A stretch of 64,000 nucleotides of DNA, taken from Ancylobacter defluvii (GTDB lineage: Bacteria > Pseudomonadota > Alphaproteobacteria > Rhizobiales > Xanthobacteraceae). The stretch lies in contig NZ_JAHBGD010000013.1 in the NCBI RefSeq assembly GCF_018390605.1, positions 32,453-96,452 on the forward strand. Direction: 5' to 3'. The notes below the pieces were generated by a model. That model worked only from the letters and a program-made list of their open reading frames with translations, was not told the DNA's origin and searched no databases. The position numbers and the translations under genes are program-made. Shown here one piece after another: positions 36,192-44,941 of this stretch. The first letter of the stretch is position 1. Each line of letters opens with the position of its first letter.

Positions 36192-38465
36192 ATGAGCCTC
36201 GAACCGCGTCGCCGTTGCGGCTTCATCCTGTCCGTTGCGGCCAGCCTCCTGCTCGCGGCGACCGCTCCTTTCATGCCGGCCTATGCCGCTGCGCCGACAC
36301 CGCCGCAGAAGCCGAAGGCAAGCGCCAAGACCGTGGCCGCCCCCAAGCCGCCGGCCAAGCCGGCCGCCAAGGGCGGCGCGACCGCCGCGGCAAAGCCAGT
36401 TCCCAAGCCGGCTGCCAAGCCGGCGCAAAAGCCGGTCGCCACCACGGCGGCGAAAAAGCCCCAGATCGCCATTCCCCTCAGCGCGAGCGCCTTCACCTCG
36501 GCGTCCGCCATCGCCGGTACGTCCTCGTTCCTGTCGCCGACCTTCGCCGGCACGCCGGGTTTCTCGCCCGACCTCAAGCAGGCGGTGGCACTGGTGGAGA
36601 GCGGCAATGCCGCCGATGCCCTGGCCATGGCCGACCGGATGCGTGATCCCGGCGCGCAGGCGCTGGTGCGCTGGCTCGCCCTGCGGGTAACCGCTCGGGG
36701 TGTCGGCTTCGATCAGGCGGTGGCGATCCTGCGTGCCCATCCGACCTTGCCGACGCCGATCGTGCTGCGCCGGCGGCTCGAATATCTGCTCTATGCGGAG
36801 AACAAGGATCCGGCCACCATCACCGCCTTCTTCTCCACGCAGCGGCCGTATTCCGGCGAAGGCAAGATCGCCCTCGCCCGCGCCTTGTTCGCCGCCGGCG
36901 ATCAGGCGAATGGCTCGGCGTGGCTGCGTGATGCCTGGCGCAACGACCCGCTGTCGTCCGACACCGAATCCACCGTCATCGTCGAGTTCGGCGGCGTGCT
37001 GAGCCGCGCCGACCACAAGTACCGCGCCGACAAGATGCTCTACAACGAGGACGCCGAGCGCGGCCTGCGCGCCGCCGCCCGCGCCGGCGCCGACGTCACC
37101 GCGCTCGCCAAGGCCCGCATCGCCCTGTTCAACAAGTCGGCCGGCGATCCCGCCAAGCTGCTGGCGAACGTGCCGGCCTCGCTGCGGTCGGATCCGGCCT
37201 ATCTCTACGCTCTCGCCAAGATCCAGCGCCGTGCCGGTGACGATGCCGCCGCCGCCCGCACCCTCTCGGCGGCGCCGAAGGACCCGGATCGGCTCGTCGA
37301 CACAGACGAATGGTGGATCGAGCGGCGTCTCGTCTCCCGCGACCTGCTCGATGCCGGCGACGCCCGCACCGCCTACAAGATCGCCGCCGAGACGGTGACG
37401 CCCGAGAACGAGCATTACATCGCCGACGCCCAGTTCACCGCCGGCTGGATCGCCCTGCGCTTCCTCGGCGACGCCCGTACCGCCCAGCAGCATTTTGCCC
37501 GTATCCCGCAGGGCCAGACCCACCCCGCCACGCTGGCGCGTGGCTATTACTGGCAGGGCCGCGCGTCCGAGGCGCTCGGCAGCACCGCCAATGCCCGTGC
37601 CCAGTACGAGGCCGCGTCCGGCTACAATTCGGCCTATTACGGCCAACTGGCGCGTGCCCGCCTCGGCCGGCCCGACTTCTCGGTCCGTGCGGCACCGGCA
37701 GCAGGGGCGGCCCAGCGCGCCGCCTTCGCCCGCGACGAGGGCGTGCAGATATTCAAGCTGCTGCAAAAGCTCGACAAGACTGCGCTTACCGTGGCGCTGG
37801 CCCATGATCTCGCCGAGCGGCTGCCCGATCCTGCCTCGATCGGCCTGCTTTCCGAGGTCGCCCGCGCCGATGGCGATGCGCGCACCATGACGGTGATCGG
37901 CAAGGTGGCGCTGAGCCGTGGCATGCCGCTGGAGGCCGAGGCGTTCCCCACCATCGGCGTGCCGCGCTATCAGCCGATCACGCAGGATGTCGACCGGGCG
38001 CTGGTCTTCGCCATCACCCGCCAGGAAAGCATGTTCAACGCCTCGGCCGTGTCGAGCGCCGGCGCCTCAGGGCTGATGCAGGTAATGCCGGCCACCGGCC
38101 GAACCATCGCCAACCGCACCGGCGCCCGACTCGATCCGGCACAGCTGCGCACCAACCCGACGGTGAACGTGCAGTTCGGCGCCGCCGAGCTGCGGGCGCT
38201 GCTCGACAACTACCAGAACAATTATGTGCTCACCTTCGCCGGCTATAATGCCGGGCGTGGCAACGTCGCCAAATGGATCGCCCAATATGGCGATCCGCGC
38301 GACCCCAGCGTCGACCCGATCGACTGGGTCGAGCGCATCCCCTTCTCCGAAACCCGCAATTATGTGCAGCGGGTGATGGAGAACGCCCAGGTCTACAAGG
38401 CCCGCTTCGGCTCGCGCGGCAGCCTGCAGATCGAGGCGGACCTGCGCGGCGCACGGGTGGACTGA
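36192..38465 (+). CDS. Soluble lytic murein transglycosylase, Slt70 type
   Basis: The enzyme cleaves peptidoglycan with 1,6-anhydro product formation. The 757-residue protein has a signal peptide ending around residue 35 (FMPAYAA), then a Lys/Pro/Ala-rich linker at about 38-95 with PKP repeats. A superhelical TPR-like domain follows, then a C-terminal GH23 domain with the catalytic Glu in TRQESMFNASAVSSAGASGL and MQVMPATGRT. The start at 36192 is preferred over a GTG at 36147. Confidence 0.93.
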   Translation: MSLEPRRRCGFILSVAASLLLAATAPFMPAYAAAPTPPQKPKASAKTVAAPKPPAKPAAKGGATAAAKPVPKPAAKPAQKPVATTAAKKPQIAIPLSASAFTSASAIAGTSSFLSPTFAGTPGFSPDLKQAVALVESGNAADALAMADRMRDPGAQALVRWLALRVTARGVGFDQAVAILRAHPTLPTPIVLRRRLEYLLYAENKDPATITAFFSTQRPYSGEGKIALARALFAAGDQANGSAWLRDAWRNDPLSSDTESTVIVEFGGVLSRADHKYRADKMLYNEDAERGLRAAARAGADVTALAKARIALFNKSAGDPAKLLANVPASLRSDPAYLYALAKIQRRAGDDAAAARTLSAAPKDPDRLVDTDEWWIERRLVSRDLLDAGDARTAYKIAAETVTPENEHYIADAQFTAGWIALRFLGDARTAQQHFARIPQGQTHPATLARGYYWQGRASEALGSTANARAQYEAASGYNSAYYGQLARARLGRPDFSVRAAPAAGAAQRAAFARDEGVQIFKLLQKLDKTALTVALAHDLAERLPDPASIGLLSEVARADGDARTMTVIGKVALSRGMPLEAEAFPTIGVPRYQPITQDVDRALVFAITRQESMFNASAVSSAGASGLMQVMPATGRTIANRTGARLDPAQLRTNPTVNVQFGAAELRALLDNYQNNYVLTFAGYNAGRGNVAKWIAQYGDPRDPSVDPIDWVERIPFSETRNYVQRVMENAQVYKARFGSRGSLQIEADLRGARVD

Positions 38466-38471
38466 GCGGGC

Positions 38472-38573
38472 TCAGCGCCGCCGCAACATACGGCGCAGCC
38501 AGCAGCCGGCGGCGCAACCGACAATATAGGTCGCGAGCAGCAGCAGCGCGGTGTCGATAGCGAAGGCGGTCAC
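38472..38573 (-). CDS. 33-residue membrane micro-protein
   Basis: This gene is short but well supported. It starts with GTG that overlaps the stop of the preceding 50-codon gene (GTGA), and GGAGG lies 7 bases upstream. The product reads MTAFAIDTALLLLATYIVGC and then AAGCWLRRMLRRR: one membrane helix with two cysteines, followed by a strongly basic end, predicting an N-out single-pass protein. It is the third gene after the BON/OmpA protein. No family is recognised. Confidence 0.6.
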   Translation of the reverse strand: MTAFAIDTALLLLATYIVGCAAGCWLRRMLRRR

Positions 38574-38722
38574 GGCTTGGCCTCCAGACTGGTGTCTGGC
38601 GCCTCGACCTCTGCCAGGGTGCGGCTGCGATGTGGCGCGCAGCCGCAGAACCAGCCGGTCAGCAGGCCGATGGCTGCCGCGCCGAGCACATAGGGCCAGA
38701 GTTCAAGCAGCAGAAAGACCAT
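38570..38722 (-). CDS. 50-residue membrane micro-protein
   Basis: The ATG at 38722 lies 6 bases after the BON/OmpA stop codon, with GAGGTGA as ribosome site. The product begins MVFLLLELWPYVLGAAAIGL, continues LTGWFCGCAPHRSR, and has an acidic C-terminus. It is a single membrane helix (about residues 3-27) ending in a C-G-C pair, then a short cytoplasmic-like tail. Its stop overlaps the next micro-gene. Gene order resembles the mycobacterial arfA-arfB-arfC arrangement, by analogy only. Confidence 0.65.
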   Translation of the reverse strand: MVFLLLELWPYVLGAAAIGLLTGWFCGCAPHRSRTLAEVEAPDTSLEAKP

Positions 38723-38728
38723 TGGCCG

Positions 38729-40834
38729 TCACCTCACGATGAGCAGGATGCCGCCATCCGAACCGGAACGATTCGTCGACTGGGCGGCCACCGTGCCGAA
38801 AGGACCGACCCAGAGGCGTTCCGGCGCGATACCGGCTTCGGCGAGATAGTCGATCACCGTGCGCGCCCGTGCCGCCGCCTGGTCCGGGTCGATATCGGCA
38901 TGGGCGACGCTGATCTCGATAGCCACGTCGGGACAGCCGGCCGCCACCGACGCCACGCGGTCGAGAAGCCCGTAACTCACCGGATCGAGCCGCGCGCCGC
39001 CTTCGGTGAAGACGATGCGGCCCCGCTCCAGCAGCGTCGCGACCGCCATGCGGCACGCCTCGCGCTCCAGGGTTTCGCGGCGCGGCAGCACGTCGAGGCC
39101 GAGATCGACCGAGAATCCCGCCGGCAGTTCCTGCTTCAGGCCCTCCCCGATGGCGGCAACCGCCGCGGCATGGAAGGCGGTGCCGGTAAGCCGCAGCTTG
39201 CGGTCATCGAAGCGCACCTCGCCGGTGTCGAGGCGGGAGAGTTCGCGCAGAGCCAGACGGGCGGCGGCCTCGAAGCCATCAGGAGCCCCCTGCGCCAGCG
39301 CCGACACGTCGTTGACGGTGTATCCGGGGAGGTAGCGTTTGACGGCCTCGATGATCTGCTCATGCGCCTGCACAGTCGGATAGAAACCAGAGAGGGTGAC
39401 CCCTTCCCCCTCCTTGCGCATGCCAAACACATAGGGTGCCACCACCGGCGGGCGCACATCGCTCTGCAGGGCGAAGCCCTTCGGCACCGAACTCGACAGC
39501 GCGGCACTGACAGCTGCATAGGCCGCCGAATCCACCGCCTCGCCGGAGATGGTGAGCGTGGTGGCGAGGCCGCGCACCGAGCCGGCGCGCAGCCGTGCCA
39601 GCTGGGCGATGCCGAAGGCGGTTGCGCTCGCCCAGGCCTCGGCCGGCGGCCCACCGGCAGCGATGCGCATCTCGTCGCTTACCGGCAAGCCGGGGAAACC
39701 GGCGCGCACCGCGTCGAGGGCGAGCTTCTTGGCGTTTTCGGAAGGAGCGAAGCCGGTGAGCCGCAGCCCGCTCGCCCCGTTCAGCACTCCCCAGATGAAC
39801 GGCGAAACCGTCGGCGGCTCCACCGCGAAGCGGGTGAGCGTATAGCCTTCCGGCAGGTTGCGCCGCGCTCCGGCGAGAGCATCGTAGGAGGCGAAATCCG
39901 GCGCGGTGCCTTCGATGGCAATCGTCGTTCCCGACAGCGCGACCTTGCCGTCCGGCAGTCGGCCGAGTTGGTCGAGCGCGAAGGCCACCGCCTTAAGCCA
40001 GCCCTGGGTCGGCGGCGAGCCGTCGGCGAGGCGTAGCTGGTCGGAGATCGCCGCTCCCGGCACCGCACTGCGCACCAGATCGAGCAGGGCCCGGCGCGCA
40101 TCGCCGAGCGGGATATAGCCGGAGAGCTTCACCCCATCCTGCTCGCGCTCGGCGGACCAGACGAACGGTGCCACCGCCGGCGGCAGAACGGCAAAACGGG
40201 CAAGGTCGAAATCCGTCGGCAATTCGCTGCGAACGGTCACTTCCAGCGCGTCATAGCTGGCGAAGTCCGGCGCCCGCCCCTCGATGGAGAAGGAATTGTC
40301 GGCAATGGTCACCCGGCCGGACGGCATCTTCGCCAATTGCTGGATGCCGAACAGCACCACGCCGGCAAAGTCTCCGGCCGGCACGCCGCGCGCGCGCGTC
40401 AATTCCTTGTCGCCGGTCACCACCACGCCGGGCGCCATCTGCGCCGCCGCCTCGACGATGCGCTTGCGCGCCCAGCGCGAGGGCACGTAGCCGGAGAGAT
40501 GCAGCTTGGAGCCGTCGCGCACCACCGAGAAGGTGAAGGGCCGGCGTTCCGGCAGCAGAGTGGTGCGATCCTCGATGCTGCGCACGCCGGACAGCGCGGC
40601 AAGCTCGCCGCGCACCTTGACTCGCGCCTCCTCGGACAATGCCTCGCCTTCCAGCTTCGCGTCGCGCCCTTCGAAGCTGGCATGCGCCCAGGATTCGCCG
40701 ATATTGATCAGCAACGCCTCGGCCCGATCGGTCAAGTCCTGCTCGGTGGGCACGCGTGCGAAATACACCGCCGCCACGAAAAGCAGCGCCAAGGCAGGCA
40801 AGCCCTTCCACCAGGCGAGCCAGCGACACTTCAC
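38729..40834 (-). CDS. Multi-BON, OmpA-like envelope protein (ArfA-like)
   Basis: The 701-residue protein has one N-terminal membrane anchor at about residues 10-26 and no cleavage site. It then has about four repeats of roughly 115-140 residues, each with a core such as PPAVAPFVWSAER-x-LSGYIP and IEGTAPDFASYDAL, which match tandem BON-like modules. The last 110 residues resemble an OmpA C-terminal domain (RIVFTEGGARLDPVSYGLL, ARARTVIDYLAEAGI), but the usual GHTD loop is replaced by VAHADIDPD. GTG start with GGGAG 8 bases upstream. It is likely anchored in the inner membrane and reaching peptidoglycan. Confidence 0.8.
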   Translation of the reverse strand: MKCRWLAWWKGLPALALLFVAAVYFARVPTEQDLTDRAEALLINIGESWAHASFEGRDAKLEGEALSEEARVKVRGELAALSGVRSIEDRTTLLPERRPFTFSVVRDGSKLHLSGYVPSRWARKRIVEAAAQMAPGVVVTGDKELTRARGVPAGDFAGVVLFGIQQLAKMPSGRVTIADNSFSIEGRAPDFASYDALEVTVRSELPTDFDLARFAVLPPAVAPFVWSAEREQDGVKLSGYIPLGDARRALLDLVRSAVPGAAISDQLRLADGSPPTQGWLKAVAFALDQLGRLPDGKVALSGTTIAIEGTAPDFASYDALAGARRNLPEGYTLTRFAVEPPTVSPFIWGVLNGASGLRLTGFAPSENAKKLALDAVRAGFPGLPVSDEMRIAAGGPPAEAWASATAFGIAQLARLRAGSVRGLATTLTISGEAVDSAAYAAVSAALSSSVPKGFALQSDVRPPVVAPYVFGMRKEGEGVTLSGFYPTVQAHEQIIEAVKRYLPGYTVNDVSALAQGAPDGFEAAARLALRELSRLDTGEVRFDDRKLRLTGTAFHAAAVAAIGEGLKQELPAGFSVDLGLDVLPRRETLEREACRMAVATLLERGRIVFTEGGARLDPVSYGLLDRVASVAAGCPDVAIEISVAHADIDPDQAAARARTVIDYLAEAGIAPERLWVGPFGTVAAQSTNRSGSDGGILLIVR

Positions 40835-40960
40835 ATTCCGTCTCCCGATCCGCGCGGACGCCCCCGGAAATTCCCGCGCGGCACGAGTTCACCATAGTTC
40901 ACCGACATCAGGAAGCGATACCCCGGCTGCATCGCATTCCGGCTCGCAGGCGGATAGCGA

Positions 40961-42223
40961 TCATGCCCATTCGCCCTGCCGCATCACCGGCTCGGCCGAG
41001 CCGTCGGCTTTGATGCCGTCGACGTCGATCTCGCCCGAACCAATCATCCAGTCGATGTGGATGAGACTGGAATTCGCCCCGCGCGCCGCCAGTTCCTCCG
41101 GCGTCAGATCGGCACCGTTGATGAAGCACTTGGAATAGGACTGGCCGAGCGCAATGTGGCTGGCGGCATTCTCGTCATACAGCGTGTTGAAGAACAGCAG
41201 GCCGCTCTTGGAGATCGGCGAGGAATGCGGCACCAGCGCCACCTCGCCGAGCCGGCGCGAGCCCTCGTCGGTATCGAGCACCTTGGAGAGCACGTCGAGG
41301 CCGCTGGCGGCATGGGCCTCGACGATCCGTCCCTCCTCGAAGCGCACCCGGATGTCCTTGATCAGCGTGCCCTGATAGGCGAGCGGCTTGGTGCTCGCCA
41401 CATGGCCGCTGACGCGCAGCTTGTGCGGCGTGGTGAAGACTTCTTCGGTCGGGATGTTGGCGTTGCAGACGACGCCGTTCTTGGCGACCGAAGCGCCGCC
41501 GGCCCACTCATGTTCGTCGGCAAGCCCGACGGTGAGGTCGGTACCCGGCCCGCGGAAGCGCAACGCTGCATAGCGTCGGGCGTTCAGCAGGTCGGTGCGC
41601 TTCTTGAGCTCGGCATTGTGCGCCTCCCAGGCTGCCACCGGGTCCGGCGTGTCGACCCGCGAGGCGGCGAAGATGGCGTGCCACAGCTTGGCGACCGCGA
41701 TGTCCTCCGGATCGTCGGGGAACATCGCCTTTGCCCAGGCGGGCGAGGCATAGGACACGATGGTCCAGTTGATGTCGAAGCCGGCGATCAGCGACAGGGC
41801 CGGCATATAGGCCTTGGAGCGGGCGCGGTTGGCGCGCGCCACCTTTTCCGGGTCCTCATTGGCCAGCAGCGAGGGGTTTTCGCCGGCGATGGCAAGGCGG
41901 GCGGCTCCCTTCTTGAAGGCGTCCGCCATACCCTCGTAAAGCCAGCCGGAGGCGGCGTCGAAGCTTGAATCCGGCGCGCTGCGGAAACGCATCAGCGTCG
42001 CTTCCTCGTCGGAGAACAGCGTCGTCACCAGCGTCGCGCCGGCCTGGTAGGCATGCTCGGTGATCCGACGCACCAGCGGCAGCGCGTCGAGAGAGGCGGT
42101 GATCACCAGTTCCTGACCGGCCTTCAGTCCGAGGCCGACCTCGACCGCCACCCGACCCAGCCGGTCGAGCCGCTCTTCATGCGAAAGAGCCTCGGGGGGA
42201 ACGCCTGCATGCCTGGTCATCAT
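40961..42223 (-). CDS. Aminopeptidase, M29 family (AmpS/PepS/T-type)
   Basis: The 420-residue protein is an M29 thermophilic-type metallo-aminopeptidase. The dimetal ligands are visible: Glu in NIPTEEVFTTP, Glu in the RLGEVALVPHSSPI region, His in VPHSSP, Tyr/His in FFNTLYDENAASHIALG, and Asp in LIHIDWMIGSGEIDVDG. It is intact, cytosolic, with two adjacent ATG codons at the start. Gene context gives no specific substrate. Confidence 0.93.
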   Translation of the reverse strand: MMTRHAGVPPEALSHEERLDRLGRVAVEVGLGLKAGQELVITASLDALPLVRRITEHAYQAGATLVTTLFSDEEATLMRFRSAPDSSFDAASGWLYEGMADAFKKGAARLAIAGENPSLLANEDPEKVARANRARSKAYMPALSLIAGFDINWTIVSYASPAWAKAMFPDDPEDIAVAKLWHAIFAASRVDTPDPVAAWEAHNAELKKRTDLLNARRYAALRFRGPGTDLTVGLADEHEWAGGASVAKNGVVCNANIPTEEVFTTPHKLRVSGHVASTKPLAYQGTLIKDIRVRFEEGRIVEAHAASGLDVLSKVLDTDEGSRRLGEVALVPHSSPISKSGLLFFNTLYDENAASHIALGQSYSKCFINGADLTPEELAARGANSSLIHIDWMIGSGEIDVDGIKADGSAEPVMRQGEWA

Positions 42224-42365
42224 CGTCTCCGGATTGGCACGACCGTGCCGTCGCCTGATAGCCCGGCATGAAGGAACCTGCGGCGTCCTCCGTCAAGGCC
42301 ACCTTCCGCCTTGCCTCTATGCCGACATGCCTCGAAGCGCTGCGAAGCCAGCATAGGCCTCGTCT

Positions 42366-43001
42366 TCACCTGCCGGCCAGCCAGTCGACCGCTGGGCCGG
42401 CCGCCAGGGCGGCGGCGAGACTCACGACCATCGCTGCCAGTACCATGATACGGGTTTTGCGGTGAATCGCCCGGTGGCGCGCCTCCTCCCGCTGCCGGCC
42501 CGCTGCGACGGACAATCCCGCAACGGCGTCGGCGATCGCCTCCTGCGACGCTGAGCGTACCTTCTGACCGTCACCGACGATCATCAGATTCTCCGGCTTG
42601 GCAAAATTCTCGATGAGACAGCCGTCGGCATCGCGATCCGCCCCGTGGCGCGGATCGGCGGCGATCCGCTGCGAGAGGTCGCGGATGTCGTTCGACCACA
42701 GGAACACCGGCAGCCCCAGCGCCTCGGCATAGCCGATCTCGAAGGCGGTTCCCGGATCCATATGGGCGCCGCGAAACGGGCTGATATTGGCGACGACCGC
42801 ATCGGCGCGGCGGATCAGCGCGATGCAATGGGCGCGTATCTCGTCGGCATTCGCTGGCGCCTCCCCCGGCTGCAGGGGATAGAGGCCGATGGCACCGCGC
42901 TCGGCGCAGGCCGCCTTCAGCCGCTCGCCCTCCGCCAATGCGTCGGGACGGAATACTTCGGGGCCGGCGAGATACAGGCTCGGCCGCCACGGATCGGGCA
43001 T
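42366..43001 (-). CDS. Nucleoside 2-deoxyribosyltransferase-like protein with C-terminal membrane anchor
   Basis: The first roughly 160 residues match the Nuc_deoxyrib_tr fold: SLYLAGPEVFRPDA, CIALIRRADAVVANISPFRGAHMDPGTAFEIGYA (cut short here) with the conserved Asp and Glu, which transfers deoxyribose between bases or hydrolyses nucleotides. Unusually the C-terminus carries a hydrophobic segment (IMVLAAMVVSLAAALAAGP) at about 185-205 after a basic stretch, predicting a tail anchor. GAGGAG lies 5 bases before the ATG at 43001. The membrane tail is the odd feature. Confidence 0.82.
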   Translation of the reverse strand: MPDPWRPSLYLAGPEVFRPDALAEGERLKAACAERGAIGLYPLQPGEAPANADEIRAHCIALIRRADAVVANISPFRGAHMDPGTAFEIGYAEALGLPVFLWSNDIRDLSQRIAADPRHGADRDADGCLIENFAKPENLMIVGDGQKVRSASQEAIADAVAGLSVAAGRQREEARHRAIHRKTRIMVLAAMVVSLAAALAAGPAVDWLAGR

Positions 43002-43217
43002 GAACGCTCCTCGCATCAGCGCTATCGACGAAACCGGACCGTCCTATACGCCGCCCGCCCAACCGGCAATCATGCTGCGGCAATCCGGTTGCCACCGCCG
43101 CCCCTCCCATGCGGCAGTGGTGCTTACCCCGCACCGCCAATTCGGGTACATGCTGGGATGCCGACACAAGGTCGGTCGGGTCCCAGCCGGGCCACTCCGC
43201 TCACGGGAGACTGGAGA

Positions 43218-44126
43218 ATGACAGACAAACGCGAGCCATCCTTCGAAAACGGCAACGGCAATGGCAACGGAACGCCGCCGGCTGAGGCGGCACGCCCTGC
43301 GTCCCCCCCGGCAACGCCGCCCTCCCCGCCGCGCCCGACGCCTCCAAAGGCCGCCCGCACCCCGCCCGAAGAGCCGACGGCCTTTCACCGCTGGATCGAG
43401 ATCGAGAAGCTGAAGGTCGAGCTGAAGCGCCTCGAGCTGGAATCGCAGCACCTGCAGACCACGGCCGAGCCGCCCTCGAACATGCTCGCCTATGTGACGC
43501 TGGCATTGATCGCCGCCATTGCCGGCCTGCTCATCTATGTGGTGGCGACCCTGGTGCCGCTGCGCGAGGAAGTTGCGCGGCTGCGGACGGCGCAGCTGGC
43601 GGCACCCGCCGCCATCGCCGAGACGGTCCCGGCGCCAGCGCCGCAGATCGCCGAGGCGCCGCAGCCCGACGCGCCAGCGACGCCCGCCCAGGCGCCCACC
43701 CCGCAAAGCCCGGATAATGCTGCGAATTCCGGCTCGCCCGCAGCACAGCCGCCGGCTCCCGCCACCCCCGAGCCGGCACCGGCGGAGACCGCCACGACCG
43801 ACGCCGCGCCGGCCCCGCCGCCGGCCGTCACCTATACGGTACGGATCTTCGCCACCGCCTCGGCCGACAAGGCGAAGCTGGAGCGCTTCGCCAATGTCGC
43901 CAAGGCGGCGGGGTTCAATGTCGATGTCTCGTCGACCGAGGTCTTCCAGCCGCTGCGCAACGCCCTCTCCTACCACCCGTCGGTGGCGGATGCCGCCGGC
44001 CGCCTCGCCAAGGCGCTGCAGGCGAGATATCCCGGCATCAATCTCGATTCCAAGGCCTCGCCCTCGATCAACGACATCGCCAAGAACGTGTTGATTCTCA
44101 ACATCATGGACGATGCCGTGAATTGA
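43218..44126 (+). CDS. Single-pass membrane protein with proline-rich linkers, hypothetical
   Basis: The 302-residue protein has a Gly/Asn and Pro/Ala-rich N-terminus (NGNGNGNG), a short coiled coil at about 68-88, one membrane segment at about 96-116 (TLALIAAIAGLLIYVVATLV), and an Ala/Pro linker of about 90 residues. A C-terminal domain (about 215-302) begins VTYTVRIFATASADKAKLER and resembles SPOR- or LytR_C-like alpha/beta domains. GGAGA precedes the ATG at 43218. It is not recognised; topology suggests the C-terminal domain is periplasmic. Confidence 0.65.
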   Translation: MTDKREPSFENGNGNGNGTPPAEAARPASPPATPPSPPRPTPPKAARTPPEEPTAFHRWIEIEKLKVELKRLELESQHLQTTAEPPSNMLAYVTLALIAAIAGLLIYVVATLVPLREEVARLRTAQLAAPAAIAETVPAPAPQIAEAPQPDAPATPAQAPTPQSPDNAANSGSPAAQPPAPATPEPAPAETATTDAAPAPPPAVTYTVRIFATASADKAKLERFANVAKAAGFNVDVSSTEVFQPLRNALSYHPSVADAAGRLAKALQARYPGINLDSKASPSINDIAKNVLILNIMDDAVN

Positions 44127-44162
44127 TTGGCCGTGAATTGATTGGCGGTGAACCGATGCCGC

Positions 44163-44927
44163 TCACGGCTTGAAGCGCTTCTTCAAGGCCTCCGAGCCGC
44201 GCGCCAGCAGGCCGGCATCGGAACCGACCGCGGTAAACAGGCACCCGGCCTCGATATAGCGCTTGGCCAGCGCCTCGTCGCCGGTGAGGATTCCCGCCCG
44301 GTTGCCGGCCCGGTCGATGCGGCCGATGAGCTGTACGATGAGATCGACGACATACGGATTTCCCTGGTCGCCGAGATAGCCGATCGCCGAGGACAGGTCG
44401 CCCGGCCCGATGAACACCCCGTCGACCCCCGGCACTGCGGCGATGGCCTCCAGATTCTCCATGCCGAGCTTGGACTCGATCTGCACCAGCACGCAGATCT
44501 CCTCGTGGGCGCGGGCGTAATAATCCTTCACCCGGCCGAAGCGGGACGAGCGCGCGCTGGCGGCGAAGCCGCGTATGCCGTCCGGCGGATAGCGGGTGGC
44601 GGCCACCACCGCCGCCGCATCCTGCGCGGTCTCCACCATCGGCAGCAGGAAGCTCTGCACCCCGGCGTCGAGGAAGCGCTTGATCCACACCGGGTCGTTC
44701 ACCGGCGGGCGCACGATGGGCTGCACCCGGTTCTCCATGCAGGCCTGCAACTGGCACAGCACCATCGGCACTTCATTGGCCGAATGCTCGGTGTCGAGGA
44801 GCAGCCAGTCATAGCCGGAGCCGGCGAGGATCTCGACGCTCACATGGCTGGCGAGGCTGCACCACAGGCCGATCTGCTGTTCGCCAGCGTAAAGGCCGCG
44901 CTTGAAATGGTTGGCGGGCAGTTCCAC
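44163..44927 (-). CDS. HpcH/HpaI-family aldolase (2-keto-3-deoxy acid aldolase)
   Basis: The 254-residue protein is a class II, metal-dependent pyruvate aldolase. It has GYDWLLLDTEHSANE, the substrate-binding Arg in PIVRPPVNDP, metal Glu in VQIESKLGMENL and Asp in GVFIGPGDLSSAIG. The best start is GTG at 44927, 8 bases after AAGGA inside the dehydratase 3' end; a TTG at 44945 is less likely. With the dehydratase upstream it would split a 2-keto-3-deoxy sugar acid into pyruvate and an aldehyde. Confidence 0.9.
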   Translation of the reverse strand: MELPANHFKRGLYAGEQQIGLWCSLASHVSVEILAGSGYDWLLLDTEHSANEVPMVLCQLQACMENRVQPIVRPPVNDPVWIKRFLDAGVQSFLLPMVETAQDAAAVVAATRYPPDGIRGFAASARSSRFGRVKDYYARAHEEICVLVQIESKLGMENLEAIAAVPGVDGVFIGPGDLSSAIGYLGDQGNPYVVDLIVQLIGRIDRAGNRAGILTGDEALAKRYIEAGCLFTAVGSDAGLLARGSEALKKRFKP

Positions 44928-44941
44928 GGAGGAGGTCCTTC

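Noticed and set aside
36084-37805. 573-codon minus-strand frame opposite the lytic transglycosylase
   Set aside because: Gly/Arg-rich shadow frame; the plus-strand Slt70-type protein has a signal peptide and a catalytic motif.
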